This document shows, piece after piece, positions 1-7,942 of a stretch of DNA of 64,000 bases. The notes below the pieces were generated by a model that saw only the letters and a program-made list of their open reading frames with translations, had not been told where the DNA came from and made no database searches. Source of the DNA: Flavobacteriales bacterium (GTDB taxonomy: Bacteria > Bacteroidota > Bacteroidia > Flavobacteriales_F > PHOS-HE28); assembly GCA_016705545.1 (NCBI GenBank), contig JADIYA010000008.1, positions 123,562-187,561 on the forward strand, read 5' to 3'. Numbering within the stretch: position 1 is the stretch's first letter; every line of letters starts with the position of its first letter. The translations under genes and the position numbers were made by a program.

Positions 1-2736
1 TTCGACTACTCCGGTAGCCAGGCCAGCCGCTCCCTCCGCAACGAAGGCATCGAGGTCACGCTGATCAACAGCAACCCGGCCACCATCATGACCGATCCGG
101 TCACGGCGGACAATGTCTACCTGAAGCCGCTCACCACGGAGAGCATCGAGGAGATCCTCAAGAAGCATAGGATCGACGCCGTGCTGCCCACCATGGGCGG
201 ACAGACCGCCCTCAACCTCGCCATCGAGTGCGAGAAGCTCGGCATCTGGCAGCAGTACGGCGTGCGCATGATCGGGGTGGACACCAAGGCCATCGACATC
301 ACCGAGAACCGCGAGCAGTTCCGCCTCTTGATGGAGCGCATCGGCGTGCCCATGGCGCCCAGCAAGACCGTCACCAGCTTCCTCGAAGGCAAGAAGGTGG
401 CGCAGGAGTTCGGCTTCCCGCTGGTGATCCGCGCCAGCTACACGCTAGGCGGTGCGGGCGCCAGCTTCGTGAAGGACCCCGCCGAGTTCGACAAGCTGCT
501 CAAGCACGGCCTGCAGATCAGCCCCATCCACGAGGTGATGATCGACAAGGCCCTGCTCGGCTGGAAGGAGTACGAGCTGGAGCTGCTGCGCGACAAGGAC
601 GACAACGTCACCATCATCTGCAGCATCGAGAACTTCGATCCGATGGGCATCCACACCGGCGACAGCATCACCGTGGCGCCGGCCATGACCCTCAGCGACC
701 GCACCTACCAGCGCATGCGCACCGAGGCCATCAAGATGATGCGCGCCATCGGCGACTTCGCGGGCGGTTGCAACGTGCAGTTCGCGGTGAGCCCCGATGA
801 GCACGAGCACATCTACGCCATCGAGATCAACCCGCGCGTGAGCCGCAGCAGCGCGCTCGCCAGCAAGGCCACGGGCTACCCCATCGCCAAGATCGCCAGC
901 AAGCTCGCCATCGGCTATCGCCTTGATGAGCTGGAGAACCCCATCACCGGCACCAGCGCCTTCTTCGAGCCCACGCTCGATTACGTCATCGTGAAAGTGC
1001 CGCGCTGGAACTTCGACAAGTTCGAAGGCAGCGACCGTCGCCTCGGCGTGCAGATGAAGAGCGTCGGCGAGACGATGGGCATCGGTCGCAGTTTTCAAGA
1101 GGCGTTGCAGAAGGCGTGTCAAAGTCTCGAGATCAAACGCAACGGTCTGGGCGCCGACGGCAAGGAGACCCGCGACGCGGCCGTGCTCTTGGACAGTCTC
1201 GCCAACCCGAGCTGGAGCCGCCTCTTCCACGTGTACGATGCTATCAAGCTGGGCATTCCGTTCAGCAAGATCCACGAGTTGACGCGCATCGACATCTGGT
1301 TCTTGAAGCAGATCGAGGACATGATCCTCACCGAAAAGGAAGTTGAGAAATACACGCTCGATACCCTGCCGCGCGACCTCTTCTTCGAAGCGAAGCAGAA
1401 AGGCTACGCGGACAGACAGGTCGCGCATTTGCTCGGCTGCCTCGAAAGCCAGGTCTATAAGAAGCGGAACGAGCTCGGCATCAAACGCGTGTACAAATTG
1501 GTGGACACCTGCGCCGGTGAGTTCCCCGCGAAGACGCCTTACTACTACAGCACCTTCGAGGAGGAGAACGAGAGCGTGCGCAGCGACCGCAAGAAGATCG
1601 TGGTGCTCGGCAGCGGCCCCAACCGCATCGGCCAGGGCATCGAATTCGATTACAGCTGCGTGCATGGCGTGCTCGCCGCGAAGGAGATGGGCTACGAGAC
1701 CATCATGATCAACTGCAACCCGGAGACGGTGAGCACCGACTTCGACACCGCCGACAAGCTCTACTTCGAGCCGGTGTTCTGGGAGCACATCTACGACATC
1801 ATCCAGCACGAACAGCCCGAGGGCGTAATCGTACAACTCGGCGGACAGACCGCATTGAAGCTCGCCGAGAAACTGGAGAAGTACGGCATCAAGATCATCG
1901 GCACCAGCTTCGCCGCGCTGGACATGGCCGAGGACCGCGAACGTTTCTCATCGCTCCTGCGCGATCTCGGCATCCCGTATCCCGCCTTCGCTGCGGTGAA
2001 CAACGCCGAAGAAGCCGTGCGACTGAGCCGCGAGCTCGGCTTCCCGCTGCTGGTGCGCCCCAGCTACGTGCTCGGTGGCCAGAAGATGAAGATCGTGATC
2101 AACGAGGAGGAGCTCGTGGACCAGGTGCTGGACATCCTGCGCCTGATGCCCGACAACCGCATCCTCATCGATCACTTCCTCGATGGCGCCATCGAAGCGG
2201 AGAGCGATTCCATCTGCGACGGCGAGATGGTGCGCATCATCGGCATCATGGAGCACATCGAACCGGCGGGCATCCACAGCGGCGACAGCAACGCGGTGCT
2301 ACCGCCCTTCGACCTCAGCGAAAAGGTGATCTCGCAGATCCGCGAGCACACGCACAAGATCGCCCTCGCCCTCAAGACCGTGGGCCTGGTGAACATCCAG
2401 TTCGCCGTGAAGAACGAAGTGGTGTACGTGATCGAAGCCAACCCGCGCGCCAGCCGCACCGTGCCTTTCATCGCGAAGGCCTACGGCGAGCCCTACGTGA
2501 ATTGGGCCACCAAGGTGATGCTCGGCGCCAAGCTCAAGGACTTCCAGTTCAAGCCGCGCCTCGATGGCTACGCGATCAAGGTGCCCGTCTTCAGTTTCGA
2601 CAAGTTCCCGAACGTGGACAAGAGCCTGGGGCCTGAGATGAAGAGCACCGGGGAGGCGATCTACTTCATTAAGGACTTGAAAGACCCCTTTTTCCGTCAA
2701 GTGTATGGCGAACGCTCCATGTACCTCAGTAGGTAG
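1..2736 (+). CDS. carB: Carbamoyl-phosphate synthase large subunit (5'-truncated by window edge)
   Basis: Makes carbamoyl phosphate from bicarbonate, ATP and ammonia delivered by the glutaminase subunit CarA, for arginine and pyrimidine synthesis in the cytoplasm. The frame is open from base 1 (reading FDYSGSQASRS); by comparison with E. coli CarB only about 26 residues are missing. Both ATP-grasp halves are visible: the first with LPTMGGQTALN and EINPRVSRSSALASKATGYP, the second beginning near GSGPNRIGQGIEFDYS and containing VIEANPRASRTVPF. The protein stops at ERSMYLSR, roughly where the MGS-like allosteric domain of the ~1073-residue E. coli enzyme would begin, so that domain is absent, as I recall for Flavobacteriia. 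The last 99 bases recur, diverged, at 3513-3611 and, decayed, at 4111-4229. Confidence 0.97.
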   Translation, partial: FDYSGSQASRSLRNEGIEVTLINSNPATIMTDPVTADNVYLKPLTTESIEEILKKHRIDAVLPTMGGQTALNLAIECEKLGIWQQYGVRMIGVDTKAIDITENREQFRLLMERIGVPMAPSKTVTSFLEGKKVAQEFGFPLVIRASYTLGGAGASFVKDPAEFDKLLKHGLQISPIHEVMIDKALLGWKEYELELLRDKDDNVTIICSIENFDPMGIHTGDSITVAPAMTLSDRTYQRMRTEAIKMMRAIGDFAGGCNVQFAVSPDEHEHIYAIEINPRVSRSSALASKATGYPIAKIASKLAIGYRLDELENPITGTSAFFEPTLDYVIVKVPRWNFDKFEGSDRRLGVQMKSVGETMGIGRSFQEALQKACQSLEIKRNGLGADGKETRDAAVLLDSLANPSWSRLFHVYDAIKLGIPFSKIHELTRIDIWFLKQIEDMILTEKEVEKYTLDTLPRDLFFEAKQKGYADRQVAHLLGCLESQVYKKRNELGIKRVYKLVDTCAGEFPAKTPYYYSTFEEENESVRSDRKKIVVLGSGPNRIGQGIEFDYSCVHGVLAAKEMGYETIMINCNPETVSTDFDTADKLYFEPVFWEHIYDIIQHEQPEGVIVQLGGQTALKLAEKLEKYGIKIIGTSFAALDMAEDRERFSSLLRDLGIPYPAFAAVNNAEEAVRLSRELGFPLLVRPSYVLGGQKMKIVINEEELVDQVLDILRLMPDNRILIDHFLDGAIEAESDSICDGEMVRIIGIMEHIEPAGIHSGDSNAVLPPFDLSEKVISQIREHTHKIALALKTVGLVNIQFAVKNEVVYVIEANPRASRTVPFIAKAYGEPYVNWATKVMLGAKLKDFQFKPRLDGYAIKVPVFSFDKFPNVDKSLGPEMKSTGEAIYFIKDLKDPFFRQVYGERSMYLSR

Positions 2737-2739
2737 GCC

Positions 2740-3508
2740 ATGAAGTGCGCAGCCAAGATGATCTGGTCTGCCTTGTTTTGGGCGGGTCTCGTCGTCTCCT
2801 GCGCACCGCCAACAGGTCAGGATCATACGGGGTCGAGTGGACAACAAGGTGTCTTCTCTGCGATCGGTGAATGGGAACTCGATTCAGTCGTAGGTGCTTC
2901 ACGGCCGTGGGGAACTGATGTGATCATCATTACGAGTGGCAACGAATTCTGGCGCTTTGCCCAGGGCAAGGATCGCTATTTGGTCGATAGCTGCTTGTAG
3001 GTGAAGGATTCAACGGTGGTTCTTGGGCAAGAGGTGAAGTATCAGTTGCACGTGATCGATAGCACGTCCTTCAGTATCGCATCGAATGGCACCACCCTGA
3101 TCTATCGCAATCTTGATCGTCGGTGGAAGTCGGACTTTGCAAAGACACTGGCGGAACTCCGAGCCGGTGATGCGCTCTACAGAAGAGTCACCGGTTGGTG
3201 GAAGTTGCGACAGGCAAGCTGGAGGCCTGTCAAGCTGGTGAACTATCCCGATGAAGTGAATGACTTCACACTGCTTTTAGGGCGTGACGGTATAGCCCGC
3301 TTCTATGTTGAGAACGATCCTGATTCGGCGATCGAGTACAGTTGGGAACCCGCAGACAGTGCCATTGGCCTTAGGTCGTGGGTGCATCGTTGGAGCACGG
3401 GCACCCATCTTTACGATACAAGAGAACCGCATGGTCATGAGCATGGACGCGCGACTCTGGGACACCTTGTACTTTGAACGGTGTGAGCCACTTATTGAAA
3501 TGAAGTAG
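2740..3508 (+). pseudogene. Lipoprotein gene inserted behind carB, broken by an amber codon and a frameshift
   Basis: Starts 3 nt after the carB stop and so would be co-transcribed with it. The N-terminus is a lipoprotein signal (WAGLVVSCAPP, lipobox Cys). The frame is interrupted by TAG at 2998-3000 and continues in the same frame to 3477. Near 3400-3410 (ggcaccc) the plausible continuation moves to another frame and reads MVMSMDARLWDTLYFERCEP to the TAG at 3506-3508. The repaired product would be about 255 residues of beta-rich, lipocalin-like character; I do not recognise the family. The corrected stop lies 4 nt before a second copy of the carB 3' end. Either a decaying cargo gene or two sequence errors; a restart at GTG 3001 is possible but would lack a signal peptide. 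Confidence 0.6.
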
Positions 3509-3512
3509 TTCC

Positions 3513-3611
3513 ATGAAGAGCACCGGCGAGGCGATCTATTTCATCAAGGACCTGAAGGATCCGTTCTTCAGGCAGGTGTATGGGGAGCGGCGCATGTACT
3601 TGAGCAGATAG
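3513..3611 (+). pseudogene. Displaced duplicate of the carB 3' end (copy 2, intact reading frame)
   Basis: Ninety-nine bases whose translation equals the last 32 residues of CarB with one change (GERRMYLSR instead of GERSMYLSR), including the stop codon. At the DNA level it differs from the carB tail (2638-2736) at about 20 positions, nearly all synonymous, with no indel. It has no gene body in front, so it is a leftover gene tail rather than a gene. Its codons (ATC, CTG, AAG, TTC, CAG) are the GC-ending type that dominates carB, whereas the tail now attached to carB uses ATT, TTG, AAA, TTT, CGT, CAA. This suggests copy 2 is the older resident tail, pushed downstream when new DNA arrived. Confidence 0.93.
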
Positions 3612-3622
3612 GGTGCTGGACG

Positions 3623-4114
3623 ATGAGCGCAGAGAAGACGCATCGCTCATGGGACAATCTACTTGCGAGCGGGTTGTTCATTGCCTTTGGCGTCATTTGG
3701 TTCGCTAGTTTTTGGAGAGTGCCGATTGCACCTGGGGATCTGATGGAGGTAAGGCGAGTTGCGCGCAGCGCACCGGAGTTGCATCGTGGCGCTAAGGGCA
3801 GTCGATCGATCGAGGTCAAGGTCCTTGGAGAGCAAGGGGCCTACTTCATAAGTGACTATGTATTGAAGTGCACCGAGAAGACCGTTCTCCTTCGATCTGT
3901 TCAGGTTGGCGATACCTTGATGATCGGTGTGAGGGATCCTCGTTCGACTGAGGTTTACGCTTTACGCGATCATGAACGATCCTACATCGATCTGGAAGCG
4001 TGTATCCGTGGCTCAATGTCCGACCGTAGGTGGGGCCTGATCATAGGGCCGGTCATCGTACTGGTTACCCTGCTCTTCTGGTTCCTGAAAAGGCGTTTAC
4101 CTTTCCTGAAATGA
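3623..4114 (+). CDS. Two-TM membrane protein of unknown function (cargo between carB tail copies)
   Basis: 163 residues beginning 11 nt after the stop of carB tail copy 2. A first membrane helix (LLASGLFIAFGVIWFASF, about residues 13-31) and a second near the C-terminus (IIGPVIVLVTLLFWFLKRR, about residues 138-157) flank a ~100-residue beta-rich domain that would lie on one side of the membrane. The cytoplasmic end is basic. I do not recognise the family; the layout resembles small membrane proteins with an extracytoplasmic OB- or Ig-like domain. Its TGA stop (4112-4114) lies inside the ATGAAG that starts the degenerate third carB tail. Codon use is less GC-biased than that of carB, in keeping with acquisition. 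Confidence 0.75.
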   Translation: MSAEKTHRSWDNLLASGLFIAFGVIWFASFWRVPIAPGDLMEVRRVARSAPELHRGAKGSRSIEVKVLGEQGAYFISDYVLKCTEKTVLLRSVQVGDTLMIGVRDPRSTEVYALRDHERSYIDLEACIRGSMSDRRWGLIIGPVIVLVTLLFWFLKRRLPFLK

Positions 4115-4229
4115 AGGCCACCGGCGGACGATCTACTATCGAGGACCTGAAGGAAGAGCCTGCCCGCAATTCGATGCGGAGTTCTTCAGGTAGGCATATG
4201 GGGAGCGGAGCATGTACTTGAGCAGGTAG
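4111..4229 (+). pseudogene. Degenerate third copy of the carB 3' end
   Basis: Aligns with carB tail copy 2 over its whole length: it begins ATGAAGGCCACCGGCGG, has the central GAGGACCTGAAGGA, and ends CATGTACTTGAGCAGGTAG. It has lost the frame through a small deletion near 4127 and an insertion of about 23-24 nt near 4156-4179. The insertion contains an inverted repeat, CCGCA (4164-4168) and TGCGG (4175-4179). It is the most decayed and most distal tail, as expected if insertions at the carB terminus stacked up with the oldest pushed furthest away. Confidence 0.85.
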
Positions 4230-4249
4230 GCCCGGAACACCTTGGACAT

Positions 4250-4954
4250 ATGCGTACCCGAAGGCTTTCACCTGAAGAAGCAGCTGAGGAATCTGCACGA
4301 GAAAGGGCCGGGTGGCTTGCACTCTACCAGGGGCCAGATCCTGACCGTGCGAAGCGTGCTGCTGATCTCACGTATAACGGTGCGCGTGGATTGTTGACTG
4401 CGCACGTGATGCAGAACCTAAAGCGTCTGGACGAGCTGATTGACCATATGCACGCCAGAACCCAGACCAAGGAACACGCGATAGAACTGCTTGAATTCGC
4501 AGCACAAGAAGTGTACGACCAAGTGAAGATCATCAGCTTCTTTGAAAGCTGGATGAAGGCCATCCTGCTTGCAAGAGGTTATTGGATACACGGTTTTGAG
4601 GGGAAGCGGCTTAACCCTTTGCGCAATGCGATCAAGAAGCGCCCGCAAAAAATTGCTGATGTACTATCCCAAGGCATTACCGCTGAAGAGGTTTCGGAGT
4701 ATACAATAGGGATGAGCACATTACTGGACCCGGCGTACTTGGAAGTGATCGGACTGCCGATTGAATTGACTAATATGGCTTTCATTATCAATGATGACCG
4801 TGGCAAGATCCATTTGAAACATGACCTCATCATGCTTCAAGGGAAGGACATTGTGAATGATCTCCGTAAGCTGAAGAACTACGCAACGAGCTTGATCAAC
4901 AAGATGCACGAGGCACAGCAAGCCGCGAAAGCACAGCCGACAGCAAGGTTGTAG
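4250..4954 (+). CDS. Hypothetical helical protein, possible oldest cargo gene behind carB
   Basis: 234 residues, starting 20 nt after the stop of carB tail copy 3. No signal peptide or membrane helix. The sequence looks almost entirely alpha-helical with charged amphipathic segments, and ends in a Gln/Ala-rich tail. I do not recognise a domain; a soluble cytoplasmic protein is the safest reading. Codon use (AAA, GAT, ATT, TTG frequent) is more AT-leaning than in neighbouring housekeeping genes, consistent with acquisition. No further carB tail was found after it. A palindromic intergenic repeat begins 16 nt downstream. Confidence 0.7.
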   Translation: MRTRRLSPEEAAEESARERAGWLALYQGPDPDRAKRAADLTYNGARGLLTAHVMQNLKRLDELIDHMHARTQTKEHAIELLEFAAQEVYDQVKIISFFESWMKAILLARGYWIHGFEGKRLNPLRNAIKKRPQKIADVLSQGITAEEVSEYTIGMSTLLDPAYLEVIGLPIELTNMAFIINDDRGKIHLKHDLIMLQGKDIVNDLRKLKNYATSLINKMHEAQQAAKAQPTARL

Positions 4955-4970
4955 TAGCGCGCAACAGATG

Positions 4971-5072
4971 AGACCACCGCAGGGTGTCCTCCCAAACCAC
5001 CGCAGTGGTCTCCCGCGGTCCTGAGGCTCTGCGAAGGATGGCGGGGGACCCTGCGGCTCGTAGCCGTGATCA
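4971..5072 (+). repeat. Palindrome-ended intergenic repeat, copy A
   Basis: Starts AGACCACCGCAGGGTGTCC and closes with GGGGACCCTGCGGCTCGTAG; the outer parts (CCGCAGGGT.TCC and GGACCCTGCGG) are inverted repeats, so the element can fold into one long hairpin. An internal GAGGCTCTGCGAAGGATGGCG is shared with the other copies. Related copies in the same orientation are at 5611-5705, 6223-6345 and 8669-8819. Non-coding; REP- or MITE-like. Confidence 0.8.
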
Positions 5073-5094
5073 CCGCGCTCCCGCAAGCGGTGTG

Positions 5095-5567
5095 CTACTT
5101 CCCCGGGCACGTCATCATGCAACTCGTGGTGATCAGTCCATCGCCATTCACGATCTGCCTGAACTTGACGTCCTTCCAGCTCACGGTAACGCGGTCGCCA
5201 TCCACGCACACGGTGGCCGTCTTACCATCGTCTGCGAAGTCCAGCGTCTCCACCTCGTTGCCGGAGTAGTAGTAGTACTTCACGGACACCTCGCCCTCAT
5301 CGGGCTCCGCATCGTGGTTCACCATCGTGTATTCCGTGGTTTCCGTGGGAATGCTACCCAGCTTGAGCGTGACGATCTCGAAGCCATCGTCCATCACCAA
5401 GGTCGTGCATCCGTTGGTTCCTTTCACCTCCTGGTCGCTGGAGCTGCCACCCAGGGTGCTGAAGTAGTTGTTGCCATCCTTGCAGGCGCCCTGGGCTTGC
5501 GCATGCATGGAGCAGGTGATGGAAGGAAAACGAGGAGGCCGATGAGAAGAACACTGTTGGAGCGCAT
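5095..5567 (-). CDS. Small secreted protein, frameshifted in the signal peptide
   Basis: The mature part reads from GACKDGNNYFSTLGG to SCMMTCPGK and contains four or more cysteines, a beta-rich centre (EVSVKYYYYSGNEVETLDF) and a terminal segment DVKFRQIVNGDG. Upstream in another frame is a clear signal peptide, MRSNSVLLIGLLVF, starting at 5567; joining the two gives ...LLVFLPSITCSMHAQAQG. The join needs a one-base shift near 5527-5532, next to a run of four A, so either the gene is broken or the run was misread. A shorter product could start at the internal Met at 5510. Flanked on both sides by copies of the intergenic repeat. Family not recognised. Confidence 0.6.
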
Positions 5568-5610
5568 GGTGGATCGGTAGGTGAGTTGGTCGGACTAAAA
5601 TATCGACTCT

Positions 5611-5705
5611 AGACCACCGCAGGGTGTCCCTCAAAACCTCCGCCGGGTCTCCCGCGTCGCGAGGCTCTGCGAAGCGATGGCGGGAACCTTGCGGCACAGG
5701 ACCCG
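5611..5705 (+). repeat. Palindrome-ended intergenic repeat, copy B
   Basis: Starts AGACCACCGCAGGGTGTCCC and carries the shared inner block CGCGAGGCTCTGCGAAGCGA and GGCGGGAACCTTGCGGCAC. Same orientation as copies A, C and D. It ends about 25 nt before the 21-bp tandem array. Confidence 0.75.
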
Positions 5706-5730
5706 TCTTTAGAGAAGAGACACAACTTCG

Positions 5731-6213
5731 TGCTCCTAATGGGTGTAAAGCCCATGAGCTTTCATCCAAAGCCCATCAGCTTTGTTCCGGAAGGCAACAG
5801 CTTCGTTGCAAATGGCATGAGGTCAGGACCATTCCCCATGAGGTTTGGGGCAGAAGGCATTAGCTCCGCGTCGTTCCTCATGAGCTTTGGGACAAACCTG
5901 ATGAGCTTCAGCATAAACCTGATCAGGTTCGTGGCGAAAGGCATGATGTCCGGAGCATTCCTCATGAGCTTTGGGACAAAGTCCATGAGCTTCAGCGTAA
6001 ACCTCATGAGGATTGAGGCAAAAGGCATGAGGTTCAAGGCATTCCTCATGAGCTCTGGGACGAAGTCCTTGAGCTTCAGCGTAAACCTCCTGAGGTTTGA
6101 GGCAAAAAGCATGAGGTTCAAGGCATTCCTCATGAGCTTTGGGGCAAACCTGATCAGGTCCAGGGCAAAAGGCATGAGGTCCAGGCCATTTCTAATGGTT
6201 CAGGCCCTTAAGG
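5731..6213. repeat. Tandem array of 23 units of a 21-bp repeat with an 84-bp higher-order period
   Basis: The stretch divides into 23 consecutive units of exactly 21 bp with no indel. The approximate consensus is NCATGAGSTTYNRGGCAAANC; unit starts fall at 5731, 5752 and so on to 6193. From the eighth unit (5878) the units also repeat in sets of four (84 bp). Unit boundaries often form the palindrome CTCATGAG or the near-palindrome CTGATGAG. No stop codon occurs in one frame of either strand, so heptapeptide-repeat ORFs (MSFGTNL-like) appear on both strands; I do not think these are proteins. Flanked within about 25 bp by repeat copies B and C. The two-turn spacing suggests a protein-binding array, by inference. 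Confidence 0.9.
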
Positions 6214-6222
6214 GGTGACCTT

Positions 6223-6345
6223 GACCACAGCAGGGCGTCCTCCCAAACCACCGCCCGGTCTATCCGCTGCTCGTGAGGCTGTCAATGCGAGGCTTTTGCG
6301 AAACGACGAGCGGGCGACCCTGCGGCTCGAAACAGCTGTCACGCA
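6223..6345 (+). repeat. Palindrome-ended intergenic repeat, copy C
   Basis: Starts GACCACAGCAGGGCGTCCTC and ends GGGCGACCCTGCGGCTCGAA followed by ACAGCTGTCAC. It contains the shared CGAGGCTTTTGCGAAACGA block. Begins about 10 nt after the 21-bp array, so copies B and C bracket that array. The 244 nt from here to 6589 hold no recognisable feature. Confidence 0.75.
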
Positions 6346-6589
6346 CCTCGTTCATGCCCAGTGCATATGCTCTCATTCGTACCGGGATCACATGTGCTCC
6401 TCGAGAGAACGCATCCTGTGGCATCACCGATTCGTCGTGACATGGCCGGCAAGAAGTCCTGGGCTGCGCGAGCAGGGCAACGGCTCGTCACAATGCTGGC
6501 CCTTGCCTGGGCCGGAATAGCCGTTGGCCGATCGCTGGACCTTGCCCCGCACGGACCGGATAGCTTGAGCGGACCTATCCGCACCAATC

Positions 6590-7746
6590 ATGAGAACACT
6601 ACCAACCATCGCGCTCTTCTGTTGCACAGCCCTCTGGTCCGCAATCGCCGTGGCGCAGACGGACCATGAAGTATTGGTGAACAGCCGCGGCACGAATGCG
6701 GTGCTGCGCTACGACCTGAGCGGCAACTTCCTCGGGGAGTTCGTGGCCGCTGGTTCCGGTGGTTTGGTCGGTCCGGAGGACATCTTCTTCCATCCGGATG
6801 GCTCCGTGCTGGTCACCGGTTTCGGCAATACGGCGATAAAGCGATACGATGGGGCCACGGGAGGTTTCCTCGGGGATTTCAGCACAGGTTATTTGCTGAA
6901 TACACCATCGAAAATGTCGATGGGCCCGGACAGCCTCCTGTATGTAACGCAATGGGGCACCACACAGAACAAGGTGTGCGCTTCGATCTGGATGGCGCGT
7001 TCGTGGATGAGTTCACCACCACTGGAGTAGCCAACGGCCTTGGTCATTTCTGGGATTCCATTGGGCGGTTCTACATCTCGGTGTATGGGAACGGTGGCAC
7101 CGGCACCGTGCAGCGATTCGCCGCCGATGGGGCCCTGCTGGACATCTTCATCGACAGCTCGATCCTGCAAGGCCCCACCGATCTGTGGCAGGACGACAAC
7201 GGTGACGTGCTCGTACAGGACTGGACAACGGGAGCGGTGCTGCGCTTTGACAGCACCGGCGCGTTCCTGAGCACCTACATCAGCGGTCTTTCGAATCCGG
7301 AAGGGCACGCGTTCCTGCCCAACGGCGACCTGCTCATGGGCGATTGGGGTGAAGATGCCGTTCACCGGCTCGGTGCATCCGGCAATTCCCTCGGCTACTT
7401 CACCAGCGGCAACGGCCTCACCGACCCCAACTGCGTGCGGGTGCGTGAGGTGCCGCTCACCGGTGTGAGCGAATTCGCCGGAGGCGTAGCTGCTTTGCGG
7501 GTAGCGCCGAATGTCGGTGCGGGTCCGTTCGAGGTGCTGTTGGAGGAGCCGCTGGCTTCGGATGCGCGCATGGTGGTACTGGATGCCACAGGCTGTATGG
7601 TGGAGCGCGTGCCGTTGGCAGGACCGGCCAACGGATCATCGCGCGTTCGTTGGCATCCGGATGACGGGCTCGCTCCCGGCAGCTATCACATCGTCTTGCA
7701 CCATGGTGCCATGCGGTGGCATGCCCGGATCACGCTAGTGGAATAA
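6590..7746 (+). CDS. Secreted NHL/beta-propeller-like protein with T9SS-type C-terminus (frameshifted)
   Basis: A signal peptide (MRTLPTIALFCCTALW...AVAQ) is followed by repeated blades of the type GNFLGEFVAAGSGGLVGPED and GAFVDEFTTTGVANGLGHF, each pairing a 'DG' turn with an aromatic strand, as in NHL or SMP-30-like six-bladed propellers. The C-terminal ~85 residues (RVAPNVGAGPFEVLL to HARITLVE) resemble a divergent T9SS sorting domain, so export to the surface is likely. The frame changes near 6966-6975: the N-terminal ORF runs to 7030, while the continuation is in the frame of 6952-7746. An extra TG in GGTGTGCGC would explain it, so the gene is either broken or misread. Joined length is about 385 residues. 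Confidence 0.75.
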
Positions 7747-7942
7747 GCGTCCTCTTCCTGCCATGATCCTCAGATGGATCACGGCAGGGCGCGTTCCTGA
7801 AGCCTATGAGCAACGCACGTTGTCATCCCGACATATTCAACCGAAGGGTGTCCGCTGCATTCGTTTGCCACCTCCTCGCCCCAAGCGCTCCGCAGGCTCG
7901 GGCCCTTGTGCTGTTCCGATCGCGCCAACTCCCGCCCTCCAT

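Noticed and set aside
445..1836. 463-codon minus-strand ORF opposite carB
   Set aside because: Composition is Leu/Val/Ala/His-rich antisense of GC-ending codons; no domain; carB on the plus strand is certain.
2740..4954. Region behind carB considered as an integron cassette array or integrative element
   Set aside because: No attC-like folded sites, no integrase or recombinase gene; the repeats are translated gene tails instead.
5731..6213. 21-bp array considered as a CRISPR
   Set aside because: Units are directly abutting with no variable spacers of 25-40 bp and no cas genes are near.
5730..6218. Heptapeptide-repeat ORFs on both strands of the 21-bp array
   Set aside because: Open frames follow automatically from a stop-free 21-bp unit; no start context or signal, and both strands are equally open.
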